A DNA stretch of 64,000 nt, from assembly GCA_028671895.1 (NCBI GenBank), contig CM053802.1, positions 740,631 through 804,630 of the forward strand, given 5' to 3'. Below the pieces are notes generated by a model, which was not told the DNA's origin, did not search any database, and saw only the letters and a list, made by a program, of their open reading frames with translations. Source of the DNA: Oenanthe sinensis (taxonomy: Eukaryota > Streptophyta > Magnoliopsida > Apiales > Apiaceae). Shown here one piece after another: positions 34,801-47,622 of this stretch (position 1 is its first letter; every line of letters begins with the position of its first letter). The translations under genes were made by a program, and so were the position numbers.

Positions 34801-37800
34801 AAAGCAAGAAGTAGCATTCAAATTAAATTAAATAGTCAAATACATCAGGTTTTAGCAAATAAAAGACATCAAATTAAAAACATGTATATATTATATAGTA
34901 ATAAATTAAAAAATTAAGCATACATACACACATACAGGCATACAAGATGCAGGCTGCAGCACACAACACATGTCATCAGTCAAATAGTTGACTCAATTAT
35001 ACACAGCCTCACATAAAAGATTAAACACGGCCTCACATATTTACACAATACACACTATTGACGTATAATGTATAGACACAAAGTCACAAACCCAATAAGT
35101 CAGCAACACACCGACCCAGCACTGAGAAGAAAGAAGGGAAAGAGGGAAACGAGAAGAAGACGTTGATGGCGTTGATCGACGGCTTTGTATACAGTCCCGT
35201 TGTATCTCCTTTCCTTTCCAATTAGGTCTTCAAATTGGGGCTTCAAATGGTATGTATTAATTACGTTTTCTACCCCTTCCGTATCGCATTTCCTGCACTG
35301 CAGGTTGATGAAGTGTGTGGATACGCACTGGGTGGCGCACCCCGTACGCCGTGCCGCACCCCCACACGTGTAGCGTATCCCATACGCGAATCTTCACCTA
35401 ACTGGAGTACCTGCATTGCTTTTTTTAATTTTAATATTCATAAATTTTAATTATAAGTCATAATTTTAAATAAATAAAAGGGTTTGAATGGTGATGAAAT
35501 TGAGTTGAATGTGAGTACAATTATATTAAATAAAAATTATAGGGCAAGTAGGATTCTTAAAATAGATTATATATAATATAATTTAGATATAATATAATAT
35601 TACCCAACAGTTGTATAAAAGGAGAACTACCGGTGATAGAGTTGTATGTATAATATCTGTTTTAAATATTATAATAATATATTATACTTTGTATTTTATT
35701 TTTTATATTTAATTTTAATTAATTAAAAGAGTTTATATAAGGGTGTATTCTAATAAAAAGAGTTTATATAAGAGTGTATTTTATTTATTTATTTTAATTT
35801 AAATTAAAGAGTTTGTATAAGAGTGTATTCTAGTTAAAATTTAATTAAAAATTGTGTTTGGAGTTGAGTAGGAGACAATATATAATTTTGAACCAAAATG
35901 AGGGATAACTAAGATGAAAAAAAAAGTTCTATTGTTTGGTAATAATAATATAGTATATATATATCCTAAAATAGTGATATTTCTCTTCATTGCCTTACAT
36001 ATTTTGAACTTTTAATATGTTCTGTTTGCTCACTCACATGTGATTTAGTATTCTAATAAACATCCCAAAACATACTTCCAGGTGAATCGGATTAGAGAAC
36101 TTCCTCAAAACAGCAACATAGTGGCTACACACACCGACAGCCCAGATGTATGCTTTTTCTTTCTATATATATTATTTTTGTTGACTTGCAGTTTTTGCAA
36201 CCTATGTTGAAAAATCTGCAAAAATATTTTAATGTTTTCTAAATCTTGATTGCTTAAATTAGGTCCTCATTTGGGATATTGAAAGTCAACCTAATCGTCA
36301 AGCTACACTGGGAAACCCAGTGTCCCGTCCAGATTTGGTGTGCAATTATTAGTAAATAGCAATTCTTTTGATCCTCCTGCAGTTGTCTCAATATCAGTTC
36401 TTTGCTTCCAGCACAATTTCTTTTCTATTATTTTAGCCTGTCTCAGTGTTCACTATGATGCGAATTGTTCAAACATATATGATGTTGCCGATATGTAAAC
36501 ATTCCTCTTATTTGTTTTATCTTGCCTTACTTTTTAAGCGCCATTGTGCAGATACTGACCGGGCATAAGGATAATGCAGAATTTGCACTAGCTATGTCTC
36601 CAACTGAACCCTTTGTGCTTTCTGGAGGTATTCTTTTCTAGAAGTATGTTCTTTCATTGGATTCTAGTTGCATGTTTATGTACATATGTTTTACATTGCA
36701 TATTGAATGAGTACATATTAATTTTAACCACTAATTAACTACATTTGCATTACTATGGTGAGTTGGATATTTGCATTTTATTACCTACATGAAGGATTCA
36801 GGTTTATGAGAAATCACTTCATCAGACAGGGAACACCAAGTGTAAGTGTATGAATAGCTATTGTCTTTGTGCCTGAATTGTATATGATGTCTGCACATAC
36901 AGTTGGATTTGTTTAGCAATTGACAAGAAAATGTGTTGAAGTCTTGAAGTATTTACTTCCCATAGTTTAAATTCTACTTGCAGTCCTGCACTTGAGAAAG
37001 TTTTCCAGAACTACATTGCAATCATATAGGTCATTTATTTGCAAAGTAAATAACTATATTCCCATGATGGCTAGCTATTCAAATTTGTTAACATGGAATG
37101 AAATGTTAAATTGTGGAAAAATAAGTTGACAGAATATATAAGCTAAAAATTCAAGTTGAGTGGAGTAGTCACTGGCCAGTATCAAGCATTGCATATAGAT
37201 CTAATTATATTAATATTTGTTCCAGGGAAGGACAGGTCTGTGATACTATGGAGTATTCATGATCACATCTCTACTTTGGCTACGGATCCGGGATCTACAA
37301 AATCTTCTAGAACAGGGGGCATTAAGACCTCAAAGGGTGATGGAAGTGATGACTCACCATCCTCTAGCCCTTCCATACAAGCTCGTGGGACTTTCCAAGG
37401 GCATGAAAATACTGTTGAAGATGTGCAGTTTTGCCCCTCAAGGTATCTGGGGAATGCACACTCTAAAATGCATCACTTCTGTTAAAATATCACTTGTTCT
37501 CTACTTTCTATATAAATATACACGTTATTTTCACTAGATATACCACTTATGTCACATATAGTTGATAGAAGATTGTATATGTTTGTATGATTTTTCTCTT
37601 ATGGTGATTAAAAGTAGAAATTTCACTATAGCAAGGTCTTGATTAAGTAAAGTAGCATGTTGCTTTGTCTATCCTCTCTGTAGCAGTAAACCTGCCATTA
37701 AGCTATCTGCCTGATGTTTTTTTACTTGTCTTCAATTCTTCTGTTCTGAAGTGCGCAGGAGTTCTGCAGTGTAGGGGATGATTCCTGCCTTATCTTGTGG

Positions 37801-40800
37801 GATGCAAGAAGTGGTTTTACTCCCGCCGTAAAGGTTAAGTTCATTTCATTATTTTCTTCTGTTGAGGACCATTAGTTTTTGCAAACCAAATGATTGTGTC
37901 TCACTTTTTTAAGGTAAGAGTCCGATTTTTGTCATTAGAATTTTCGATGTGCGAGTAGGAATAGGTTTCACACCAAAATTGAAAAAGTAATATATACAGA
38001 TGTACTCTATTAGCATCTGTCATTCATCTTGAAAAGACAGACTTGCATCAGCCAGCATCATATTTTCAATTTTTTTTTTGTATTTTATAGTTAAAGCTGG
38101 GATTTCATGTATCTGTAAACATGATGATGTGTTTCTAGCATATGTATTTGTCATGTTCAGTTATTTTTGCCCTATCTCTGTTAGTTTGTATAAGTAGGTT
38201 TTTTCATGGAGTGCTTAGAGTCTGATTTTGTTTCTTTTACAGGTTGAAAAAGCTCATGATGCTGATCTTCACTGCGTGGATTGGAACCCTTATGATGTAA
38301 ATTTAATACTCACCGGGTGAGTATACATTGTCTAGCTTTCTGTTTTAGTCATTGCTGTCCAAATTGTTCGCTCACATTTACACAAGTTGCGGTACCCTAA
38401 AAACATATAATATTTCAGATGTTCCATTTTACTGATTAGAGCTGAGTGACTTTTGTATCTACTTTTTCTTTGAGTAATGCTTTTAATCATTTTTTTTGGC
38501 TCTGAAGGTCTGCGGATAATTCTGTTCGGATGTTTGACCGTCGTAACCTCACTTCGGGGCCTATACACATATTTGCGGGACACAGTGAAGCTGTCCTCTG
38601 TGTCCAGGCATGTATATAGATATATATATGCTCCTGAATCTTGTGAGTGTGTATTAACTATATTTGCTTAGCTATTGATTTGTTATAAACAAAAAACTTG
38701 TTTCATCTTCAGTGGTCTCCAGATAGGTCATCTGTCTTTGGAAGTTCTGCAGAGGATGGCATTCTCAACATGTGGGATCATAAACTGGTGTGAATGAAAA
38801 ACTATGATGCTTCTATTACATTGATAAGCTTTCTGTCATCATATGGAAATTTATAAAATATAACTAGGACCCCCCCCCCCCCCACAACAACCCGCAACCC
38901 CGCCAAAAAGTAGTAAGATATAGGAAATGGTTTAAAAGGTAATACTCAGAATCTGTCTCACATAGATTGGATGGTATACAAGGTAGGACACGGTAGAGGC
39001 TCAGCAGTCATCTAAGAATGGCAAGGACTTGGAGCATCCAATACAACCAAATGTACAAGTATTACGTCTGGTTTCCAATATTAGAACACTGTGACATACT
39101 ATTGTTGACCTCATTATAACCTCCCATAAACCAAAAATCATCAATACAGTTTATATTACCCATGCATGAGATATGTTTAAGTTTGACTATATATTGCAGA
39201 GTGTACATAGATATCATACCTTTTGCATGGCCGATAGCATATTATATTCGTGCTGAGACCCTAAATAAAGTAGCAATTATGGATAGCTTTATTAAATTGC
39301 ATAAGAGTACTTCGACAGTACTGTGTATCACATAGTCCATACTCATAGTCTCGTACACATCCAAGAATTTGGTAACGCGTTCTTTCTGTTGCATCTACTA
39401 TTTGGTAGCACTGTCTTTATTTGAAGCTCCCATTCATCTACTCTGATAAACGCAGTTTACTTTCTCTTCTTGCAAATCTCAAAGTACTGATTACTTCTTG
39501 AGATGGGCATTAACTTTCCCACCTTTGAACGAAGGATGGTCGGATCTTACCATCCTCTGTTCAGAACTTGTGATTTTTTATCCCTTCCGGTATATAAAGT
39601 ACCCCTCCTGCTAAAGTACAGTTGCAAATTATTTCTGCAGTAGCAATGTTATGTTGATATCTATTTACCCTGATGGTTTCCGTCAAAACAGTTGCAAATT
39701 ATTATTATAAACACTAAAAGAATGAATGAAATCTTAGATGATTCTGTACCACTGTTTAGACGCCGTTTAAAAGTTAGAATGCAAATCTAATGATGTTTAT
39801 TTCGATTTAGATTGGTCAGCAGGATAACCCGAAGGGCTTATTCTTCCGACATGCTGGGCACAGGTTTGCATTTTCCGTCTCCTTTTGCCATCTTCGATAA
39901 AACAAAGTTTGCATGAAAATATGCTTTTTTTAGTTACATCAGTTGCTCATGTATATGGTCTACACTGGACTTAGTTCAATGTTGTTAAGACCTAAGAGTA
40001 AGAAATTTACATTTGTAATAAAAGCACATTATATCGGGATTGAAAATTTCTGTATTCTACTTGTACATGATTGGTCGTAACAGGTTGTTTACTTTAGCTG
40101 TGCAGCGTCAGCATCTGTTCTTCAATAATATCTTAACTTTATTAGATTCTTACCTATTTGATTTGTTATTGCTTGTAAATGTAGAGACAAAGTTGTTGAC
40201 TTCCACTTCAATTCTTCTGATCCATGGACGATTGTTAGTGTCTCTGATGATTGTGAAAGTACTAATGGGGGTGGAACACTGCAGGTAATGACTCATCTCT
40301 AGCTTGTATGTGTGCAAATGAGTGCATTGGACTATAAATACTAATAGAATAAATAGAATGTTAATTTTACACGTCCTCTTAATCTTAATAAGTAGAATAT
40401 TCTATATTAATTGCCCTTTCTTGGCTGGCCCAAAATAATTTTTCTACTTATAGGTTAATTTGATCGTAAAAGTTTGAGAACATTTATGTGAAGTTTGTGT
40501 AAAGTGTCAAGAAGCCTAAATTTTCAATACCATAAATGATTTTGGGCCAGCAAAATCATTTTGGGGGTATAATCATGTATGATTTTGCCTAATCATGTAT
40601 GGTTTTGCCTATCTTCGAATTTTTTTTGTTTTTTTGCTAATTATTTTCTAGTATAGTTATCATGCTTCTCGATGTTACATATTATATGCCTTTGCCGACT
40701 CCTGGAGAAAGAAAAGGTGCTACTCTAACCTAAAGACTCAATGTCCCGAAAAAAATATAGGTGCCTGCCATTGCAAATTAATCTCTTTCCCTCAATTTGC

Positions 40801-41210
40801 TCTGTATACTTATAAGCAAAATCATTTAAAGAATTTGTCTAAACAATTACTACTGCTGGTATCAAATGAAGGTTTATTAAACACTATAATGTTTGAAATT
40901 CTTTTGTGATGCCTTCAAAATTTCTTTGCTAGTCTTTCATCTAACAATATGAACATTTACATATGATGTAAGTTAACGAACCATAAATTATGAAAAGATA
41001 AGCGTTCTTTTGTATTTTTCCAGTTCCAGTTTGCCTTGTGTAGGAAGGCATTTCAGTTTCTCATATATCATGTTTTTTTTTATTGAGATCTAAGCAAGTC
41101 TTTTGGCATTGCAGATATGGCGGATGCTTGATTTGTTGTACAAACCTGAAGAGGAGGCTCTTGCGGATCTGGAGAAATTCAAGAGCCACTTGCTTTCATG
41201 TTCAGCTTAA
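31845..41210 (+). CDS. FVE: WD40 histone-binding protein FVE/MSI4-like
   Basis: Fifteen exons: 31845-31978, 32797-32860, 33032-33118, 33211-33273, 36082-36147, 36263-36337, 36552-36627, 37226-37442, 37752-37833, 38243-38316, 38508-38607, 38713-38787, 39811-39863, 40185-40284, 41115-41210. They join into 453 residues. The N-terminus has the MSI/RbAp histone-H4-binding segment (YTQWKSLVPVLYDWLANHNLVWPSL, about residues 18-42 of the protein). WD40 repeats follow (LIWDIE, ILWSIHDH, LILWDARS, VRMFDRRN, LNMWDHK). The insert in the middle (TSKGDGSDDSPSSSP) and the ending LEKFKSHLL fit FVE/MSI4 rather than MSI1. In Arabidopsis FVE works with histone deacetylase and Polycomb complexes to repress FLC and in cold response. 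Intron 11 uses a GC donor (CCAG/GCATGT). Introns 1 and 4 carry MITE-like insertions. Confidence 0.94.
32514..32740. mobile_element. PIF/Tourist-like MITE in FVE intron 1
   Basis: 227 bp. The left end GACCCCGTTTGGC pairs with the right end, read inward as GGCCCCGTTTGGC. It is flanked by GTA at 32511-32513 and 32741-32743. Subterminal 'aaataagt' motifs are inverted. The 3-bp duplication and termini suggest PIF/Harbinger-Tourist, though CACTA-type derivatives also make 3-bp duplications. Confidence 0.7.
34658..35400. mobile_element. Probable TIR element inserted in FVE intron 4
   Basis: A GC-rich left edge (GTGAAGCATGGGTGCGGGTA) and a right edge reading inward as GTGAAGATTCGCGTATGGGA form a weak inverted pair, in sharp base-composition contrast to the AT-rich intron. 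No target duplication was found and no transposase frame is present, so ends and class are uncertain. The insertion helps to explain why intron 4 is 2.8 kb. Confidence 0.4.
38870..38883. repeat. C14 homopolymer in FVE intron 12
   Basis: Fourteen consecutive C residues, a likely polymorphic and error-prone tract. Confidence 0.9.
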
Positions 41211-42770
41211 TTTATTTTAATCAGTATTGGGTTTTGGAGACTACAAAGTTAATGACCATATTTGTTCTAGCTTTAGGATTTTATCCTTCTGTGAGAAAAA
41301 TGCAGATGCTTATTTTTACAGATGGTGTTGGCATAAGTAATGCAGAAACCTTCAAGTGTAAGTGTTTTTTTTTTATCTTTGACATGAAATTATACTTGTT
41401 TGACTAGGAAAAAAAAAGGAAAAAAATAGTAGCTAGAAGCCTAGAACGCATCGTAACTACTAGCTTTCATCTGTAAAGTTTCTCCATGTGCATTTCCTAG
41501 CATCTCACAAGTTAAGTAATTCACGAGCCTTCACAGCTCATATACCCACCAGTTTTTTTTTAAAAAAAATTCATATGAAGGACTAAATTCAAACCTTAAA
41601 GAGAGAAAAAGTTTATCTTAAATCAAATCAAATTTAAGAGAAGTTTGTAAAATGTTGGGGGTTCTCTCCCTCTAAACTTTGGTCAGGTACAAGATATCTT
41701 TCACTCCAAATTAGCGGATAATATATGGAGCATCTAAGAAGTTGATCGACTATATTGAAGTAACGAATAATAATCAACTATTTCCATTTGTACATCAATT
41801 ATAATAGAGTCTTCATCTACAATGAACTCCATCATTCCAACATTTTGTTTCATAGTTTTTATTATATTCATTCAGTTTTATTTACCATTCATTCATGTGT
41901 TCTAATCAGACCGTCATAAAACATGTGTGTGTTAACTTCAAAAACATTTGATATTAAGATCCGAATGAATGTGGAACAGGAACATCTAAGACAATTACTT
42001 TTGAAAGCTTGGAAGAATATTATGGAATTAGGTTTTCGCATCGCACAGCTACGCAGCAAAGACAAAGGTAATAAAATTTGAGAAACAAAGTGGCATGCAA
42101 ATTGTATAAAGTAGTTAAGCCTAACAAATTCTGTTAAACTTGATAAAAATTTTAAAGCTGTCAAGTCGACTACAAAACCTTTTCATATAGGACCGGTGTA
42201 CATAACTCCTCCCTCTGTTCGTATCAGACCGGGAAAATCTCTCAGTAGCTTATCCTCCAACAAAACCTCATCTTTTCGCGGCGACAACAATACCTCGACA
42301 GACTGTTTTTACGTAAAAAAACAACTCATAGTAATAATAAAACAAGACAGTTATAAAAGAAAATTAGTGGGCTGTATATTGTTCAGTCAGTTACCGTATT
42401 TCATTTTCTGGGATACGTTGAAGTGTTTGGAACACTTCAAAGGAATCATGGTAACTTCTTCCCTCTTTATTGAAATATGGCATCGAGTGTTTACCGGTAG
42501 CTACCGAGACATTATAACCAGTGACGGTAGCGGATCCAAAATCATTTTTCAGTGGGGCACTATATAATTATATATAGCTATCTAATTTTAGACTAACTAT
42601 CTCATAAATATTATTAATATAAATTTTAAAATAATATTAAAGATATATATAGATATTTAAAATTTGTATTTTAAAATAAAATTTGTTATATTTATAAGTT
42701 TTTATTTTAATTAAATATAACTTCTTTCTTTTCAAAAAAACCATAAACTAAAATAAATATATTATGAATT
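41211..42770. other. Region between FVE and the copia remnant
   Basis: The first few hundred bases should be the FVE 3' untranslated region. Open frames at 41889-42164 (-) and 42196-42567 (+) resemble no family I know. Confidence 0.45.
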
Positions 42771-44530
42771 TAAATATAAAAATTCCCCCTAATGCCCCTA
42801 CTGATGCCCCTAATGATGATGGGAAAACAACCGATGAATCAGTGGTTGATAATGAAATGGTACGTGGTTTTCGTTCCAAAGGGCCTTCAGTTTTGCTCCG
42901 CGACTGTGACACATACAGTACAAAAGTTGAGTCCTTCTCGCAGTTCATCAGCACCAAATCAGGCCTCATGTATGCCTTATCCCATAACACATTTTGTGAA
43001 TTGTGAGCGTTCTAGTGTGGGACATCGAAAATTTGTTGCAGCTGTGACTTCAGGTCCGGAACCTAGATCTTATAAGGAGGCCGTAAAAGATCCCGGCTGG
43101 AGAGAAGCAATGAGAAAAGAAATACAAGCTTTGGAGGACAATGGTACTTGGACATTGGAGGATTTGGCCCCTGGGAAACGTGCACTTGGCTCTCGTTGGA
43201 TCTACAAGGTAAAATATAATTCTGATTGCCTTTGGAAATCACCAGGTTGCAGGAATTGATTATAATGAAACATTTGCACCTGTTGCAAAAATGACTACCG
43301 TTCACACTTTCTTGGCTGTTGCTGCAACTAAAAATTGGGAATTATATCAAATGGATGTACATAATGCTTTCTTGCATGGTGATTTAGTTGAATAAGTATA
43401 CATGAGGTTTCCTCCTGGATTTGAAGAGGGGCAAAAAGGCCGTGTGTGTCGTCTACGAAAGACAATATATGGTCTGAGACAGTCTTCTTGATGTTGGTTT
43501 GCTAAATTGGCAAAATCTTTGAAGAATTATGGCTTTCAACAGTCATATTCTGATTATTGTCTTTTTACCTTCAACAAAGCTGAGATACAGTTAAATGTGC
43601 TTGTTTACGTTGATGATTTGATTGTTTCAGGAAATGATCCTAATGCTATTCTTATTTTTAAGAAATATCTTGGTGAATGTTTCCATTTGAAAGATCTTGG
43701 AGTTTTGAAATATTTCTTGGGAATTGAAGTTGCTAGAAGTGCCGAAGAAATTTTTCTCAGTCAACGCAGGTATACTCTTGATATCATCTCTGATGGTGGG
43801 TTATTGGCGGCTAAACCTGCATCTTTTCCCATGGAGCAAAATCACCAACTGACTCGCTCCAAAAGCCCTTTTTTGACAGATGCAGAGCCTTATCGGAGAT
43901 TGGTTGGGCGGCTGATTTACTTAGTCTTTACTCGACCAAATTTGGCCTTTTCCGTACATGTTTTGTCTCAATTTTTACATAAGCCACGACGTGATCATAT
44001 GGATGCAGCATTAAGAGTTGTACGTTATCTTAAAGGCTCTCCAGGTCAAGGTATCCTTCTTCAATCTGATTGTGATTTGCATTTATCTAGTTGGTGCGAT
44101 TCCGATTGGGCAAGTTGCCCACTTACACGACGGTCTTTATCTGGTTGGCTTGTATTTCTTGGTAAGTCTGACGTTCTTCAGCAGAGGCCGAGTATCGTTC
44201 TATGGCAGTGGTGACATGCGAGTTAAAATGGCTTAAGGGTCTCCTTGATAGTCTTGGTATTCAACATCCTCGAGCTATGAGTTATATTGTGATAGTCAAT
44301 CTGCTTTGCATCTTGCTCAGAATCCAGTATTTCATGAATGCACAAAGCATATTGAGGTTGATTGTCATTTTGTTCGTGATGCTATTCTAGATGGTACTAT
44401 TAATCCATCTTATGTTCCTACAAATACAAATACACAACTGGCAGATATTTTCACCAAGGCTCTTGGCAAAGGCAAATTCGACTTTTTTCTTCGCAAGTTG
44501 GGCATTTGCGATATACATGCTCCAACTTGA
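42771..44530 (+). pseudogene. Ty1/copia polyprotein remnant (reverse transcriptase and RNase H)
   Basis: The 3' half of a copia pol. Recognisable in order: the linker before RT (SYKEAVKDPGWREAM, then W-T-L and GSRWIYKVKYN); RT (VAGIDYNETFAPVAKM, QMDVHNAFLHGDL, and the catalytic YVDD motif near 43610); the RNase H region (CDSDWASCPLTRRSLSGW) and the C-terminal LADIFTKAL motif. It is dead: a deletion with frame change near 43225, in-frame stops at about 43395 (TAA after GDLVE) and 43488 (TGA after LRQSS), and further frame shifts around 42960 and 44180-44310. Gag, protease, integrase and the 5' LTR are missing. Confidence 0.92.
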
Positions 44531-44546
44531 GGGAGTTGAGGGAGGG

Positions 44547-44706
44547 TGTTGGAAAGTAGTATATGTATTGTATATATGTTGTATGGGCTAGTTATAAACT
44601 GGGCTATTTAGTGTTAGCTTCTATAGTTAAAGCCCAGGTAAATCACTCGAGCTGTATATAAACATATTTTCTTATCTAATACAATTAAGGGTTATCATTC
44701 CCTACA
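44547..44706 (+). mobile_element. 3' LTR of the copia remnant
   Basis: 160 bp. Follows a purine-rich tract (gagggagttgagggaggg). It opens TGTTGGAAAG and closes TTCCCTACA. It contains a TATA-like 'gtatataaac'. The base after it is already ABCC pseudogene coding sequence. No matching 5' LTR is found upstream. Confidence 0.8.
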
Positions 44707-45563
44707 GACCTTGACCTGAATTAGCATAGAAAGAGCTTCAGGTATCATCTTCAAAGGTTCTCCCATAATGCGCAGTAGCGCTGCCAAAACTGTAGAAACT
44801 GTTCCTGCATTAAAAGGAGCACTGTGGAAAAGTGCACATACCATAAAAATGACCGAGATACAATAGATGGAGACATCCAATCTAAAACAGTGCCATAAAC
44901 TTTTTTTAACTGAGATTCGGCCAACCATTTGAATTCATTTTCTCGATAAGACTCAATCAAGTTGTTGAATTTCTTCTCCCATGACTGTAATTTGATGATC
45001 TTCATATTATTTAAGATCTCAGATGTAGATCTAAGTCGCTGGTCTTGCGCAATCATAAATTGAATCTTACACTTCTGAAGTATTTTTGCAAACGGCACAT
45101 TTAGAATTCCACAGATGAATATAGGGACTAAACCTAAAAGAAACCAGTTCCAACAACTCCAAGAAGAACCCCAACTGCAACAAATAATTGCACTATAGAA
45201 AACAATGCAGTGTGAAACCACATTGGTAATTCACGACCTCTCCTATTGAATGCCTTCGCCTTCCTAAACTAGACAGCCTTAGGATTTTTTGATAAACAGC
45301 TACCATTAAAGCTGATCTCATCCTCATGACATACCTTCTTGAACTAAAATAGAAATGCTGATAAGAAAAAGATTCAACAATCTTGCAAATAACTAAGCTC
45401 CCCGCTAACAAAACACCACGCAATGTAGTACTCTCTGTATCACAATTTGAGTAATTAACAAAGCCATAAAGCAATAACGGTGAAAGTGAAATGGAAGCCG
45501 TTCTCAGGAAAGCTAAAATTCCTACAAACACCATTTCTCTCCAATAATTTATTGCTATATATA

Positions 45564-45749
45564 CTCTCTCCGTCCCCTTTTGCTTTTGCTTGACCCTTTT
45601 GAAGAAAAAATTTGTCCCTAAATAGTTGTCTTTTCGATACAATTTTTTACATATTTTTCCAATATTACCCTTTACTCATATTTTATTTCTCATGTTTGAC
45701 CTTGCAACTCATTTTCAAATTTAATTCACTATTCGGGGACGGGAGGGAG
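45564..45749. mobile_element. Stowaway-type MITE inside an ABCC pseudogene exon
   Basis: 186 bp. Left end CTCTCTCCGTCCCC; right end, read inward, CTCCCTCCCGTCCCC. TA target duplicates lie at 45562-45563 and 45750-45751. Removing the element plus one TA (188 bp) brings the two flanking ABCC frames into the same phase (FWVI on one side, YIAINYWRE on the other). Confidence 0.9.
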
Positions 45750-46297
45750 TATGACCCAAAAAACCGGATTCCTGGTACTGTTCGAGTCTTTCTCTTTCTG
45801 AAGTGAATCCCATGCCTGCACAAATATCTCACTCGCTATAATCGCTTGGTCATCAGTAGCTAGATGTGGAATGTCTTTTAAAATCAGTGGCTTTGAGGAT
45901 CCCAAGGAAAGTAAAGGACTAACCCAAGAGAACCACAATTTGCTAAAAAAGTTGAACTGGCCTAATTGGCTAGGCATTTCTTTAGATTCCTTGGCCAACA
46001 AAGGTTCTAATAATCCTTTTTGAGGCATAACATCATATACAAAATGATTGATACTTTTCAAAGCACATAAGAGAAGTAAGAAGTTTAAAGCACATGTTAT
46101 TGCATTCAGGATTTCAAAATGTTTTTCTGCAAAATATGTGTGTTTATAGCTGTAACTGCTACAAAGAATAAAATCCACCAAACAGAAACCAAAACTTGTA
46201 GCCTTTTCAATCCGATATCTTGGCAGCATTCCGAGTAACTATCTAAAATTTTCACCATTTTTACCAACTAGTCCCCATACACCATAAGAAAAATATG

Positions 46298-47622
46298 TGA
46301 TAGAATATATTTTTATATATATTCTATCTTATTTTTATTCTCATATTTAATAGTATTTTGCATTAATTGAATATTTATTTAATAGATTTTAATGTTTTAT
46401 TGCAGACAAGAGGAAAATCCTAAACTTGGAAGAATTTGGACTTAAAGTGCTATTTTGGAGATAAAATAGAAGAAAATTCGTATTTATTGGGCTGCACGCG
46501 CTACTTACACTGTTTGGGCCATATCTCGAGTTCTAGAAGTCAGAATTGGACGATTTTACAGTCCATACGAAGCTTATGGAATTATCTTTAATTCAGGAGT
46601 GGGCCAACCAACAGAATTTTACTGGATCAGCCCAGAAACTGGACAGAACAGACAACTACGAATTTTATATGAACAATTCTACTTGATTTAGGAAACCCTT
46701 CTTTGTAATTGTTTTAAAGCATTAAAATACTTTTTATATAGAGACATATCAGATTATTATGTATTAGGTATTATTAGAGATTATTATTATTAGAGTAGAG
46801 TAGTTTAATATTAGGGTTAGAAAGAGATGGAAGGATGCCATGACTTTTTCATGTGACAAGGATAATTCAAGATTTTCTTATCCAATCTTTTCTTAATTCT
46901 TATTAGTTTAAATATGTTTCTTTTTATTCTTAGTTGTTTTACTTATTTAATTATTAGCGAGTAGTTGTTTCTAGGGCTTAAGGGGAAGTCATGTCTGCAC
47001 TATAATATTGGCATGATTTTTACAGTGATTTGATGGGTTATGTAATTCTAATTGATATGTTTTAATTATTGATTTATGTAATTGGCCGATATCATGAATT
47101 GATTCTATGCAAATAGGGGTATGGATCGAGAGATTTACTTACTAGAGGCACACATACGATTAGCAGAATTGAATTTGAGTGCGAGAGCATCATTGGATTT
47201 CTGAGAGCGTTGATGCTCGAGAGAGATTAACACTGCTCTAATTACTTGACTAATTGAATTACTAAAAATTATTAATTGTGTAAATATGTTTCGAGAGTGT
47301 TAATGCTTGAGAGAGATTAACAAACTCTAGTTGCATGACCACTTTTAATATTTTAGCTTATAAGCCAGTTATAGTGTAAGCATGGTGGACCTGATTGCCA
47401 TATATTTTTAATATATTATATTAGTTTTATTTTATTAGTGTTAGTTTAGTTTTAATTATTAGTTAATTAATATTCTCAAATATTCGGTTGATCTTGAAAT
47501 AATCTGTGATAATTGACTTGAAATCGATAAAACCTGTCTCCTTGTGGATACGACCCGCTTGCCATTCTCTGCTAACAACTGACACCGTGCGCTTGCGGTC
47601 ATAGATTAATTAAAACCCATCA
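46298..47622 (+). mobile_element. Solo LTR (1325 bp), probable Ty3/gypsy type, inside ABCC pseudogene
   Basis: Opens TGATAGAATA and closes AAACCCATCA, with a perfect 5-bp duplication ATATG at 46293-46297 and 47623-47627. The sequence 'cttgtggatacgacccgcttgcc' with 'gtgcgcttgcgg' near the 3' end is typical of gypsy-type LTR ends. No internal domain remains. Joining the flanks across one ATATG restores continuous ABCC reading (SIAY then FSYGVWGLVGKNG). Confidence 0.88.

Noticed and set aside
41889..42567. Two ~100-codon frames (one per strand) between FVE and the copia remnant
   Set aside because: Neither resembles the missing ABCC 3' half nor any other family; likely chance frames.
42771..44706. 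A complete, active copia retrotransposon
   Set aside because: It lacks gag, protease, integrase and the 5' LTR, and has stops and frame shifts in RT and RNase H.
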